Source of the DNA: Diprion similis
Lineage: Eukaryota; Arthropoda; Insecta; Hymenoptera; Diprionidae
Assembly: GCF_021155765.1 (NCBI RefSeq)
Contig: NC_060110.1
Span: 21,598,001-21,662,000, forward strand
Reading direction: 5' to 3'
DNA length: 64,000 bases
Below are positions 1-12,823 of the stretch, piece after piece (within the stretch, counting starts at the first letter, position 1; each line of letters opens with the position of its first letter). The position numbers and the translations under genes were made by a program. Under the pieces are notes generated by a model. That model saw nothing but the letters and a program-made list of their open reading frames with translations, was not told the DNA's origin and ran no database searches.

Positions 1-1620
1 ATAGGTGAAAATTATAGTAAAAAGTGTTTATGATACATTAAAATAATAGAATTTTGCGATTAGTATATAATATAATTAAAACATTAAACAATATTATTGA
101 TAATTTGAAAGACTCACGCGCAAAATACGCGATTAATTCATGCAGCAACCGCAGACAGCAGACAGATGTTGTAAATTTAATAAAATATCACATTATATTT
201 AAAATTTGCCTAATTAACAAAAACATACACAGCTGTACAAGGGTGCATATATCTATCATACATATTATAGGAATAATTAGTATCTATAATCTAAGTGTTT
301 ATACCAGGCGTGTCGACCTTAGGTTTCTAAGGAATGCTATGCAATGGAAACGTATTGGAATAGAATGGAATGTAATGTAATGTCTCTCCTATGACTACGA
401 CAGACATGAATCAGACCATGAACACTTCAGGTGTCTACATAAATAATTGCCAATGTACTCTGAACGCGAGCGAAAGTGAATTAGTAAATCCGGGATCAGC
501 TTTCCGTTCAGTTTCGTTGAAGAACCAAACATCAAGCAAAATACAATCAAGCTATATATAAATGAGTAGAAAGAAAAGAAAACAAAACAAAATAAACAAA
601 AACAACAAAGTTTGAATACGTACTGCCATAATTTGTACAAGTGGATAATAAACGGGTAAAAAAGGTGACAAATTGATCTCCATTGGATCGAAGAATCTCT
701 TGAATTCTTATCTTTCAAGCTTAGGTCGTATAGACATTCGTATAAAAAGGAAACCGAAGATAAACTTTTTCAATTCCACATCCCAGTTTTATTATAATTC
801 CTGGTAAAACGCGCGGCATATATATATATATATATATACATACATATACTATATTATATGATACAAATGGCGTATTGTAGATACTGGAATGATTATCGCG
901 CTTCATTTTCGCGTTCGACGATAAGCCAGTTGAAAAGGTGTCACGTTTCTGGTTACGAGAAACGAAAGAAGAAAAAGAAAACGCCATCAGCAACGTGCCG
1001 CCGTTGCATGCATGCATGTAACGCATTACGGATTGCGGGAGTAAAGTATCATTCACAATCGGCTCCTTTCTTTTTTTTTCTTTTTCTTTCCTTTTTTTTT
1101 TTTTTTTATATACAATCATCATACAAGCATGAATACAAGGCGCAATGGTGATAAGAGATAACAATAGCAACGAAACTCGTACACATGATTTTTATTCTGT
1201 GAAATCGTCGTTGAAACTCCGATTATGCTGTTTAATTTTTCGAGTTGTGTACTTAGATAAATCAAATATCGTTTGTATAAAAAGAAAAAAGAAAAACCTA
1301 GATTTGACAAATAATGAAATTGCGTATATCGGATGTGACACAGAAAAAAAGCGTTCTTTGGAATGAAATTTTTTTATATTATCGAGTGTAAAATTTACTA
1401 ATCTAGAACACCTACTTCCGACTGTTTTATCAAATTTTTTGAATTATCGTTGAGTACAAATATATATATATAAAACTGCATACAGCCAGTAGCGAGGATA
1501 ATTTTCGAATAGATAATAGGAGCGAAACATTATATATATATATATATCTCTATTAAAAATGGATTACGAAAGAAGTCTTTAAGAGTATGGAAACACAAAC
1601 CGAAATCAAATTTTAAATTT

Positions 1621-1662
1621 TTGTAACGTCACGTTACGTTGCGTTATGTTACGTTATGTTTA
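1621..1662. repeat. Short tandem repeat of ACGTT/ATGTT units
   Basis: A run of imperfect five-base units alternates between acgtt, gcgtt and atgtt. It is a minor tandem repeat with no coding content. Confidence 0.6.
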
Positions 1663-2318
1663 CAGATATTTAAGAGCTCGGTGTATCTTCCAGTTTCCTC
1701 CTCCGAGTCCCCTTGACACGTTGTGTAAATCTCTGAGTGTGTTAAGAACTCATTCCTGCACCCTCAGAGAGTACAATATAGGTATGATCCGTGTGACAAA
1801 AGAAGTTCTTCGACGCATATAAATTCCCAAGTTTAAAAATCCAAGATTGCTATTTAAAGATGTTAAAAATATTAACCACGCGCGTAGAATATCATCAATA
1901 AAAGAATTTCAAACTGTATATTTCAGATCTATCTCATCTCTAGGAATTTATGACTCGAGGCAAAATCATTGATTTCAAATTCTTTATTTTATTATATTAT
2001 ATTCCGTGTAAAAACCTCAAGTCAAAAAATTCATATGCGATGAAAATAAATCCAGTTATGTATAAAGAAATTTAAATCGGATCGAAAACTTTTAAAATTG
2101 GCCCAGAAAATCCGGAAAAAAATGTTGGTTCAATTTTCGCCGAGTAACGTTGCTTGTGTTATATAACCTCTAAGTTGAAGCATGGTTCCGGCGATGATCA
2201 ATGGTTCAAATTCTCAAAGCGTAAAGCTTGTTTACCCTCGCCTAGAGGCTAAAGATCAATTTGCAAGTTCGCAAGCCAGCCACCCTTGAAGCTAACGCGG
2301 AAGGTCCACATTGGTGAT

Positions 2319-2339
2319 GGGGGGGGGGGGGGGGGGGGG
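2319..2339. repeat. Poly-G run of 21
   Basis: An uninterrupted run of 21 G on the plus strand. The short frames crossing it read poly-glycine or poly-proline and are artefacts. It is long enough to form a G-quadruplex, and its length in the assembly may be unreliable. Confidence 0.9.
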
Positions 2340-4494
2340 CGCCTTCGCACCCGGAAGTTGACCACCACCAAAGGTGTTATTTTCTCTCGTGTTCAATATA
2401 ATAGCATCCTGATTAGAAGCGATGGGGAGAATAGAAGCTTGCCCAAGCGTATATGTATATACATATATACTCGTACGTGTATACATATTATAATCATTGC
2501 GTGCGTGCTTGAAGAGACGAAAAAATACTAGACTTGAGCAGGCACGTTATATTCTATCAATTACATCTTCGCCTAAGAATAATAATACAAAACCGTATCT
2601 TGATCAGTGCGTCAGGTTGTCCAGTTATTTGTGAAAACGTAATTCACTGAGAATTCCAGATTTTCATAATCATTGTTTATCCGGTTTGTTCTCATGTGAA
2701 CAAAAAATGAATAATAAAATAGTCATACGAACAAGAATATTCTATATTTGACTAGAGCACAGCTCATTGTGAGCACGTACAATTTTTAAAAAGCCATGAC
2801 CATTGCCTGAAAGTTTGAAAAAAAAACTTGTTTTTTCTCATCAAATGTTTAAATTTTCATGAACCTAGGATGAGAATTATTATATTCCATATACGACATG
2901 AAATTCTTTCAGATTTCCAGGTTTCTTTCTTAGATTTGGATAATTTTTTGGTATGATGTTGCAACCCACCCCCAAAAGGGTCTCAGAATTTTTTCCACTA
3001 AAACCTAAAAATTTTCAGAAACCATAGTAAATATTGAGATCCCATGATCGTGTAATGCTTAAAAATCATATTCTACATCGTAAAATCTATGTGAATTTAT
3101 TCAGATTAAAAAAAAAAATGGCATTTTCCAAATTGGTTTATCGATTTTTTTTTTTTAATTTCACCGGTAGTTATTCAGTAAAGATTTCCAAACTTAATTT
3201 CTAATCACAGATGCAAAAATCTGGAACAAGGTGGATTTTTATCATTTACGAAGCATAGCTGGAACGTCTGAAAACAATTTAAATAAAAAATAAAATACGT
3301 TTTTCCCTGTGTTTCATCATAATTACATGAGTTTTCCCGATAATTGAAATTCCACGATAGCTATTCTCGGTTTTCCCGAAATCTCGCCACTCTGTTGAAG
3401 GTCGTTACCCCGTATTATTTGGGCTAACTTCTTTCTCTCTGCACATGTTGCACCGTATATAAGCTGCATTTATAAGCATGCAGGTATTTATACGAAATAG
3501 CATCTCGCTTATATTCGAAGGGGAAGCAGCAACAAGAGGCAGACGACGCCCATAAGAGCATGGTTGTTTTTTTTAATCAGCAATGGGTAACGTCGTCGTT
3601 GAAACTTGATACGAGATATATTCTTTCTTCTCGACTGTAACCGCTACGCTTGTACTAAAGCAGTTCCGGCGAAACTTGGGGTGAACTTGGCTTGTATAAT
3701 AACGGAGGGATTGAGCTGGATACGCAGTGTAATTTAATTAAGGACCAGAAATCGGTATTGTAGAGCTACGGATGTTGCACGGAGTGAATCTTAGCTCGTA
3801 CGAATAGACGTACAATTTTCACTATCAATCAGCGATGATTGAAAGCGACATGGAATTTGATCGGAAACCTGAATCCAAGTATAACAAGTTCGCAGCTTGA
3901 TACTGTATGACGAATATATCCGCGAGGTGAAGAGTTACGAAGAGCTAATAATGAGGAAAATAAATTTTTCATCGCAAATATAATCGAAACTCGAAATTAA
4001 TTCAATTTATTTATGATTCAAACCAGGTGAATAATTGTTATATTATTCATATCCTGGCTGCAGGTTGTACGTAAAATATAAACCGCGATAAAATACAAAC
4101 CGCACGAATGTGAAAAAAATAATTGTTATTGTCAGGCAATGCAAACGTAAGAAAGTTGTCTGAAAACCGCGAATGTCGTACGCATACTAATCATTTGAAT
4201 TGCTAATTTGAAATTTTGGAAATATATTCTATACAACTGATTTTAACTGCGCAAATAATGCAACGATGATCGAATTGTTGAAACAAAAATCGTAAACACA
4301 AAACCTATGTGATATAACTATGGTTGTTACTATCGGTACTTATATATTAAACTCAGAAAATAATAAACCGCTCTTTCTCGAAATCAGCAGAAAAACATGG
4401 AAAATGGTGAAAAATTTTTACGTTATTGAAACCGAACGAGTGTAAAATTGGTGCAAATGCAATAATTATTATATATATATTTCCGAGGACAGAT

Positions 4495-5005
4495 TGAGGC
4501 GGGGTGGAAATTCCGAATTTAAAAAGTTCCGAAAGTGCAAAATTCCGAAAGGGCGTAACTTCGAGAAGTCAAAGTTACGAAAATGAGAAAATTAAAGAAT
4601 TTGAAACATACAAATCCCGAATGATCGAGGATTTTCAAGTTCTCTGAATTTCTGACTTGGTAAACTTTCACCACTTCGATGAATCTTGGTTTTGGATTTC
4701 CGATATTTCTACGTTGGAATCTTGGTGATTCTGATTTTCAGTTTTTCTGATATTTGATACACCCACTCATCAAGTAAACTACGGTGCGTGAGTATATATT
4801 TCAATTTTCTCAATTTTACTGTATCGAAACTTAATTTGTTCAAAATTTTTTCTCTATCGGAACTTGACTTTTCTGAACATTGCTCTATCGTAACATGAAT
4901 TTCTAAACACTGTTTCGTAAAAGTTTGATTTCTCTACTTCAAGTTTCGCCACAAAATAATTCGGAATAAGGAGCTTTCAGAATTACAACCCCCCTCCCCC
5001 TAACA
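4495..5005. repeat. Decayed inverted repeat (foldback-like)
   Basis: The left arm (about 4498-4590) has G-rich sequence, then repeated attccgaa/gttccgaa units and a gttacgaaaa stretch. The right arm (about 4900-5003), read on the minus strand, has the same order: a G-rich block, attccgaa and ttttacgaaac. Similarity is imperfect and was judged by eye. This could be an old non-autonomous DNA element; I saw no transposase. Confidence 0.35.
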
Positions 5006-5097
5006 GATCATATCTATCACTCGCGATAATTCAGTTCGGTCTTATGCTGCAGGATTACGATAGCGAGCTGCTCTGAAAAAGACGAACACTCGCCGCA

Positions 5098-5160
5098 AAA
5101 GAAGAAGTAGTAGAAGGAGAAGAAGAAGAAGGAGAAGGAGAAGAAGAAGCATCAGCATCA
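5098..5160. repeat. Purine-rich GAA/GAG tract
   Basis: About 60 bases are almost all purine on the plus strand, in agaag and aggag units, ending in a short (CAT/CAG) series. Simple-sequence DNA. Confidence 0.7.
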
Positions 5161-6311
5161 GCATGAGTCCCTTGAAGGAGGAGAAGAACCAGTTCTTCTG
5201 GCGTTAAATGTGGCGGCAGACGAGTGACTCTCACTCATTACCATACATACCGATATGCCCGCAAGCCACACTGACAGTCGTACCATTTGATAGTTGGCTC
5301 GAACAAACGATGGATGCGTAAACGAGTAACGTAACACGTCCATGCACGACTTGTGAACGCCTCGGTGATGGTATAAAATTAAAGGTCGAGAGGTGCGAGG
5401 GAATCGTGAAGTTGAGAACTACTGAACAACGAACGACCCGACTAAGATCCTTTCCTTTCCTTTCCTATAGTTTGTTTTTTTCTCCCCCCCATTCCCCCAA
5501 CCTTATCCTTTTTTTCCACCGCTTCTCCTGTTCTCCTCTCCTGTTAGTCGACGAATACTGGAATGAGCAAGGTATTAAGGATACTGCAGTATAACCGCGT
5601 GCTCGTCCAACAGTATGGAAGAGCAACGAATTTTCCATTCGTATTATTACTGCAGCTGGAGAAATTTAAACGCAACTTTTCTGCCAAATCCTTGGATATG
5701 ATTTCCTCTTAAAACTAGGTACACGTGACTTTGCTTCTCTGAGAGTTTACGTCTGGTCTGTGTGACGTGTAGAGGATAAGTCAAGATCTAATCGCGTAAG
5801 CCGGTTCAGCTCTCGAGAGTTTACCTTACACATTACATACTCTGTAAGATGTATCTAATCCACAGGTTACAAGGCAATATTTTGTCACCCGGAAAATGCA
5901 GAGTAAAGTAAATTATTTAATCGGCGTAATATTCTCGCTGTATCTTTCCATTTGTGTTTTTTTTTTTTTTTTTTTTTCGTTACAATTATTCTTTCATTTT
6001 TCATCAATGAAACTTTCTATTTTCACAATCGAATTTAATGTTCTCACGCGTTATTTTTAAATCTTTAACTCAAATGTTTGTTTTTATTTTTTGTTGTTTT
6101 CTATTTAATCAAATATATTAGGTATACCGTGTACTCCACATAATTCGACCTATTCTTTATTAAATTCAAGCTTATAATTTTTTCTAATAACAGTCTTGTG
6201 AGAAATAAAACGAGTTAGGACTTCGGCCATGATAGACGTTCCATAATTTTTTCGATTAAATATCGTTCCGCTGCAGACGTATAAATTGACTTTTTAGTAA
6301 ATGGACTGCAA

Positions 6312-6335
6312 CAGCAGCAGCAGCAGCAGCAGCAG
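6312..6335. repeat. (CAG)8 trinucleotide repeat
   Basis: Eight perfect CAG units. They fall in a 77-codon open frame that would read poly-serine and then runs into the poly-G tract at 6408-6427. That frame has no other protein-like feature, so I treat it as simple sequence. Confidence 0.9.
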
Positions 6336-6407
6336 CACGAGCCGAGAAACGTTGAGAATGAGTAGTCAGATCGCTGACTATAGTAGCAACGGCAGAAGGG
6401 AGGGGGA

Positions 6408-6427
6408 GGGGGGGGGGGGGGGGGGGG
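6408..6427. repeat. Poly-G run of 20
   Basis: A second uninterrupted G run, about 4 kb from the first and preceded by further short G blocks from 6398. Confidence 0.9.
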
Positions 6428-7702
6428 TACAGTGCCCAGAGAGAGAGAGGAATTTCTGTGAGAAAAAGTGTTCCACTGTTATATACACATCGACCAACTG
6501 TGATGTAACAGCAGCTGCCCTACAAGTACCTTGAACAAACTTCCAAGAATATTTTATGATACACCGTGTTTTAACTCAAGAGTTTGATAGATTTTTAGAT
6601 CATCAAAAATCTGGATCCTGGATATATAGGGTTTCGTTCCTGCCCATAGATCCGATACACAATTTTATCGGTGTAATATTACAAGAAAAGATGAAAGGAA
6701 AGGTAGATAGAAAAAAAAAAAAAAAAAAGTAATGAAACGCAGTATACGTTGTTACCTATAGTATATTCCCCGGATCTGTAATTCGTGATAAATAAATTGT
6801 TGCATATACAATAATTTATGAACAAGGGTACAAATGGGAAAACGGACGACGTCGTGAGTCAAATTGAGGAAAATCAACCTTTCGCCTGATTGGGAAAGGA
6901 AGAAAAAAAAGGATTAGTATAATAATAATCGGTTAATTCCCTTTCATGGTTTATTCTCCTTTTTCTGCAACAACTGATTTCATCGGAATTCTCGTCCATT
7001 AAATGACTCTAACAATAGATTAAGACTTTCTGATTAAGTGAGGGAGGAGAAAAAAAAACCCCACTATAGATCACATATATATATATATAAGTATAATAAG
7101 GATGATTCCCTGAATAAAATACCTTACACGAAGAAGTAAGGTAAAAACGAAATCAAAAAGCCATCAGCTAATTTCTTACGATACGTGCATGCGAGCGTCG
7201 CATAAGTCACGTGCTTCGCCGCGCACCTAGTCCATGGTGATACATAGGTACAAATATATATACATTTACACACTTATATACATATACAATACCTATATTT
7301 TTCTTCATTCTTCGCTTTTTTTTCACGTACGACTTACTCCACATACCGTTATAAGTCAAAGAATTTCTCCTCGCCTTCCTTCACATAACTCTGCTACCAA
7401 ACAAAAAACGTTAATTCTCTCTCTTTCTCACTCTCTTAGTATACATATACTCCTTTATTATACCTATAGGCTCGTGCCTTATATATACAACAACATGGTG
7501 AATTATAGGAACATATCACGGTGGTGTAGCGGAAATGGGACCGATTTTTGAAGGACGCGACAGGTGTTGATTGTATAATTAGTTGAACGCGAAGGCGTCG
7601 CGAGGCTACCAAAAAAATTAGGCACAACGTACGCGGGTGGGGGTGGCTGTGAAAATATCTCACAACTCTTATTTCGACAATTCATCGGTTGAGATCAACA
7701 AC

Positions 7703-7855
7703 ATTCTATCTCAGAATATCTGATTCAAAAAAGGTCATCCCAGATTCTTGTTGAAAAACGTCGTATATCTTCAAAGATCACTTTAGAAACACGATGTTGT
7801 CCAAATGAAATTTTCATATGAGGTTTTGTTGAACCAAATTCTGAGATAGGATGCG
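7703..7855. repeat. Short inverted repeat, possible MITE
   Basis: The 12-base word ctatctcagaat at 7706-7717 recurs exactly, in reverse complement, at 7838-7849. The similarity continues imperfectly inward (gattcaaaaaagg against ggttcaacaaaacc). About 120 bases lie between the arms. No coding capacity is seen. This may be a small non-autonomous element or a chance foldback. Confidence 0.35.
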
Positions 7856-7920
7856 GTTGCTCTCGGCCGTCGAATTGTCTTATTAAATTCAGACGTTGCC
7901 TAAGGTGCAATTAAGCCTGT

Positions 7921-7972
7921 AATTGCTCTCCCTCTCCCTCTCCCTCTCCTTCTCTCTCTTTTTCTCCCTCTC
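7921..7972. repeat. CT-rich (CCCTCT)n tract
   Basis: A pyrimidine tract made mainly of ctccct and tctctc units on the plus strand. Simple-sequence DNA; antisense frames across it give spurious Arg/Glu runs. Confidence 0.75.
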
Positions 7973-8983
7973 GGAATGGGTTGCGACATATAAACCTGCA
8001 GGTTTAAAGGTCTCCTCGGAGCTCAGCTTATATGAAAAGTCCTGAATGCAAGTAGCGCGTAAACCTCTTACACGGTTTACCTGCGAGAGCTGCACCGACT
8101 GAACTTCTTAGTTCAGGATTGAGATCAGTCTGTGTTAGTTTCACGTCTTGCAGTGAGTAAATTTCCCCGAGGAGATTTTAGCCCAGAGGTCTGAAGAAGG
8201 AAAGAGAAGAGCAAAGAAAAAAAAACTCTAGAAATAAATCCCCCATGCATAAAACAACGCGAGAGAAACTTTGAACATTGCTTATAATTTCCTCGATTTT
8301 GTAATTAAATTGGTTCGTTTACAAAATCCTTCAAGATTTTCATGGTAAAACGTTTACATTTCATCATCGATACCTAGTTGTGAGTACGTTTAAATATTCA
8401 TGACAATGTAGCGTGGAATTTCAAATTTCTGGTATAAAAAAAATTCGGTATCGGGATGAAAGTGGAAAAAATTTTTTTTTTTTTTGAAATATTGATAATA
8501 TTGGCAAAGCCGTATATTACAAAAACCAAACATGAACATATAACATATAATTTAGGGTTAAAAAACTGTTCTATGTATGTACCGAGTTAAAAAAAAATAC
8601 ATGTTAAAGAAAAGAGAAAAAAATGTTCCGCAGGAAAATTTTCATAGAGAGAATAGCGGTTTACAATTTTGTTAAAGTTTAGATTGTAAAATGACGAATA
8701 ATGGACTATATACTCTTGAGTAGAAAATTGTACGGAGGAAAATACTTACGGAAAATTTGTGACAAGAGACTATTTAGTAGATATATATATATATATGCGC
8801 AGCTAATTTGCTAAATGCATTGAAAAAAGAAACGGCCAATTCTCACCCTCATCATCAATTATTCGAGTCAGGCTACGCTGAGAATATAACGAATCACAGG
8901 TATACCTACGTATAAAAACGAAGTGCAGTTAACTGCAAGGGACACGCGAGGCGTTACGACGAAGGTTCACGGCTCTCCGAGGA

Positions 8984-9068
8984 GCAAAAAGGGAGAAGAA
9001 GAAGAATAAGAAGAAGAAGATGATAAAGGAGAAGTAGCGAAGAAGAAGGAGAGGAAGAGGAGAAGTAA
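8984..9068. repeat. Purine-rich GAA/GAG tract
   Basis: About 85 bases of gaagaa, aggaga and agaagg units on the plus strand, like the tract near 5.1 kb. It lies just upstream of a more GC-balanced patch (9080-9420) that could be a promoter or untranslated exon, but no start codon or splice pattern confirms this. Confidence 0.65.
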
Positions 9069-9705
9069 CGAACGATCCGAGGAGTTAGTTTGTATAGCTC
9101 GACAAACGCAATTACGCGGGAGACACGGTGACGAAGTACCGTTCGATCACCACGTTTCTAGTCATATACTGTTCACTATAGAAACATTATACATATATAT
9201 ATACACATAGTGTTATATATATATATATATATATACATATAGGCTCGGCAGGACTATCGGTCTATTAGTTTTATTTCTCTTATTTCGATCTCGCTCGTTT
9301 TTCGTTCTCGCATTACTCACGGCAGGCTAGCAGGTCGCCAATAAGTAAGTAAGTCGCGCAGCACTGCGGTCAAGTCTAACGTAAAGCAGCGTATTAGATT
9401 CTGAAGAAGAAACAGCCTGTCTATATCATACATATACAAGATATTCGATTGGTAAAAGAATTATTTGAAAAGTGTACGAAAGCTAAAACTTGATATAGTC
9501 AATCATTTTCAAAAAAAATTTCATATTGCTTTATCGTAAAATTCGCCCAAATTTCACAAATTGTAGCTCAGTTTCTCTTACCGGCATTTTAAGCTCTCTC
9601 GACAGATGATTTATAACGAACTGGTTCAATTTTTCGAAACGTTTGGATAAAATCGTCATGCATTATAAGTTATTAAAATTATTATGTATTCAACAAGACA
9701 AATCA

Positions 9706-9816
9706 CGTTACTAATGCCAAAAGAGGGTTAAAAAAAAAAAAAAAAAAATTTAATTTTTTTTAAGTTGATTGTGTAAAAAGAAAGTTTTTTGATACGCCCT
9801 TTTGGCATGAGTAACG
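9706..9816. repeat. 111-bp hairpin element with matched ends
   Basis: The left end 9706-9727 begins cgttactaatgccaaaaga. The right end 9797-9816, reverse-complemented, begins cgttactcatgccaaaagg. That is about 20 paired bases with one or two differences, enclosing about 70 bases of A- and T-rich DNA. This is the form of a miniature inverted-repeat element. Confidence 0.5.
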
Positions 9817-10536
9817 CGAAACAATATGTAATATCCTTGAATACCGGCGTTAAAAAGACAAAACTACAATTTAATATTTCCAAAATTACCAACTGCAATT
9901 ACAATTTTCTTTACTCGTATACCTACGCGGTTTTAAATCACTCATTAGATACCCAGGCGAAGAAATTAGTAAAAATTTCATAAAAATACACAATAAAATC
10001 AACAACAAAGTTATCCAATTACCGTAATTTGCTCTCGTTCTACTAATCGTTTTACAATTTATACTTTGTCAAGTCGTCGGTTAAGGTAACGGATAAAATC
10101 CAAACGAAATACGTACATCGTAACCTGGGATACCTGATTTCGAGTGTGAAAATCTGTTAAGAACATGAAAATTGAGTATGAAATCCACTAGCTCGGTTGC
10201 ATGAGACGATAGACAGACAGACAGGCGGGAGGAAAGCGTCGCTCTGAAATAGGAACCGGAACCGGGTAGTCCGTGCGCGGAATCGTCTATTGGACGACAA
10301 TTGGACAAGCGCTCGATGCGCATACGAATTGAAGCTCGGTAGAAGACAGTAGAAGACATCGACTCTGCTCGACGCCCGGCGTCGCGTCGCATCCGACACA
10401 CTCGCGGCAATACCGAACCGCAAAGATCGTTGCTCTCTCGTTAAAACAAGTAGTTATGCGCCACTGAAGGATAACCGGAACAACCAATCGCACAAATATG
10501 TGCGAATTAGTGATGTAACGAATGTAAATTTTTTAG

Positions 10537-10575
10537 TATTCGCGAATACGAACATTTGTCATCGATATTCGCGAA
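10537..10575. repeat. Two palindromes on an ATTCGCGAAT core
   Basis: The perfect palindrome tattcgcgaata lies at 10537-10548, and a second copy of the attcgcgaat core follows about 18 bases later. Several attcga/tcgaat words follow to about 10.9 kb. This could be a paired binding site or the remains of a DNA transposon end; no matching distal end was found. Confidence 0.4.
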
Positions 10576-12750
10576 TGCGAATAATATATACATTTTTAAA
10601 TCTGGCGCCATTTCTCTATGGCTAAAAGACCCAAAATCCCAAAAAATTATCACGTTATTCGTCGGAACACATCATTTGGCATGTATAATTAATAGATCGT
10701 CTGTACATATTGCATTTTCAATTTCCCTAATTCGATAAATTTGAATTCAGTCACTAAACTTGTTCTGTTTTAATGGAAGTAAATTTGATTCGAATCATCA
10801 AATAATTATCTCGTTGGTATCAACTTGCTGAATATTTAATGCATGAATCAACTAACTAAATACGCAGTGATCCGTAAATATGAATCATTGATTCGAATCG
10901 AATGACTCAACTATCAATTCAATTTGTATATTTACTTCTCGCCAACTTTTTCTACAATTCTCGAAATCTGGTAAGTGACGTTAAAGCGAGTTTAATTATC
11001 ATCATTAAACAATTTGTAAACATTATTCCATAATCCGTGTACATGAATTTGAAAAATCGCTCTAAACCATCGAGGTAGAAAATTTGCAGAATTTTACGAT
11101 CAGCTCAATATTCCGCGAAAGTCAGAAGAAGTAAAGGGAATCGACCATAAAAATGTTGAATAAAAACTACGAGAAACGCACGACTCTACAAGTCGTGCGT
11201 AACGGCAATAATTTCCAAGAATTCTCTACTCCACGAGTAGTAGCAATACGTAAATAATATAGAAGGATAAAAATGAACGATCAAAACTCCAAAGAACCAT
11301 GTACGAGTCAATCGAAAGAACTAGCGACGCGACGGCGAGACGATGAGAGGGCTTATAAATGAGAATTTGTAACTTGAATTTGACGAGGGAAAGGGGGGGA
11401 TGAGGAACAAAAAAGACCAATCTTAAAACTGCGCAACAAATTCTGTGCTACTGCAAAAATCGGGACATCTAGATCGGGTGTTTAATTTGCGGTCGAACCG
11501 TAACGTTTCTCGCCGAGAAAAAGAGAGGGGGGGATAGAGAGAAAAAAAGAGAGAGAAAGAGCGAGATATTGAGACGTTCGAGACACAGCTTCGAACCCTG
11601 GCAACGTGACGTCGTATAACTGACGATGAGTTACGAGGACAGGCCAAGGGACCCGAGAAATATAATACGCGCCACAATACGCTGTGTATATATCTAAAGT
11701 CTAAACTCCAAGCCGCCCAGATGGCAGATGGCTGGATCAACAATGGCGTCCGCCTTCCTTCGTCCCGTTCGCATGGCTAGGACGATCGGAGGATTCTCGG
11801 AACATTCGTGATCTACTTCTACGTCCCTATTCCGTGGATAATTTCTTGTGCAGACTTGCCTTGCCTTCGATCCTCGAGACAAGGGATCCCCGAAATTTTC
11901 TCAATTACGAGTATACTCGACTACTACGCTAGTACGTCAACAGACGATTATAAAAACGCGAGAATATCGCATTGTTCTGTAGAAGGGAGAAAATGTTTTT
12001 ACCTTTTTTCTTCTTCTGTCTCTTATTGTTACTCGGAACTTTGCGAGATCTCTGTCGTATGTAAATCAACAATTCGCGACGATGATCTGCCTTCGTCTAA
12101 TAGGCACCCACCCTTTCATTCACCGAAAAGTGTATTGCAATCGTGAGACTCGTGCTCAAGGAAAGAGTGATGAAAAAACGATTATATTACACATTCGGCA
12201 ACGCCATTAGCGAAATTCCCACCCGTTTTACGCGCTTATATGTATACCTGCAACAATCTAGATCATTCCATGGTTGATAAACACCTCATCGCGTAGAAAA
12301 TTGTTTCTTTTGGTGTCCGGTTATCAACGCTGATCGGGATAGGATTTACCACTTATTCTACAGCGAATCCGGAATCGCGTCGCTTTTCGGAATTCGGAAG
12401 CAGGACGCCACCCCTAACCAACCACGCAGACGGCTCGGTCTTACACAGATTATTGCACCGCTGGGTAATCCCGAATGCGAAACTTGAACTCGACGTCGAT
12501 GCTAATTGAATTGCGGGGAATATCGTTTGACGAATCTGGGGATTCGCGTGAATACGAGGATAACGAAGCACGTGCTGTTGTCTGGCCGCAACGGACATCG
12601 TCCGGGCTAAGAGCCGGCGTCGCCGGCCGCCTGCGAGGCACACAATTTCCGTTCGTTTAAATTTGACGAAGTACGCGAGCCGACGAGGAGTAATTAGATG
12701 AACCGGGATACCGGCTTTGTACGGATTATATTGAGGCTGTAAAATCCTAC

Positions 12751-12823
12751 CTTTTTCGGCTAAATATCCTGGAAAAGCTGAAACACACGTGAGAAGCACT
12801 TCGAGCCCACGCGACAACTTCAC
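12751..12823 (-). CDS. Possible first coding exon of an unidentified gene
   Basis: A minus-strand ATG at 12823 opens a 24-codon segment starting MKLSRGLEVLLTC and ending at a usable donor (GAAAAAG|GTAGG) in phase 1. The start has basic residues then a hydrophobic stretch, weakly like a signal peptide, although a glutamate interrupts it. The open frame continues past the donor for 156 codons in all, with an unnatural Arg/Ser-rich composition, which suits intron read-through. The surroundings are GC-richer than the flanks. I recognise no family and found no partner exon to the left, so this is speculative; a non-coding 5' exon is equally possible. Confidence 0.2.

Larger units (their letters stand above)
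1..12750. other. Gene-poor, repeat-rich 12.7 kb stretch
   Basis: I see no exon here that I can support. Open frames in this part are short, lack recognisable domains and often run through low-complexity DNA. It holds AT microsatellites (for example 819-839), two long G runs, a (CAG)8 tract, purine-rich GAA/GAG tracts and several short inverted repeats, each listed separately. More GC-rich patches lie at about 5.0-5.4, 9.0-9.4, 10.1-10.5 and 11.2-12.9 kb and could be promoters or non-coding first exons. It could be the first intron of a minus-strand gene starting near 12.8 kb, or plain intergenic DNA; the sequence alone does not decide. Confidence 0.5.

Noticed and set aside
721..1170. Minus-strand frame of 149 codons
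   Set aside because: It runs through AT repeats and a poly-T/poly-A tract giving Lys/Glu runs; no recognisable domain or splice context.
11575..11620. Possible tRNA gene from a GGTTCGAA-like B box on the minus strand
   Set aside because: No A box at a suitable distance and no cloverleaf could be drawn.
12353..12823. 156-codon minus-strand frame as a complete protein
   Set aside because: Composition after residue 25 is Arg/Ser-rich without domains and a good donor interrupts it; at most the first 24 codons may be an exon.
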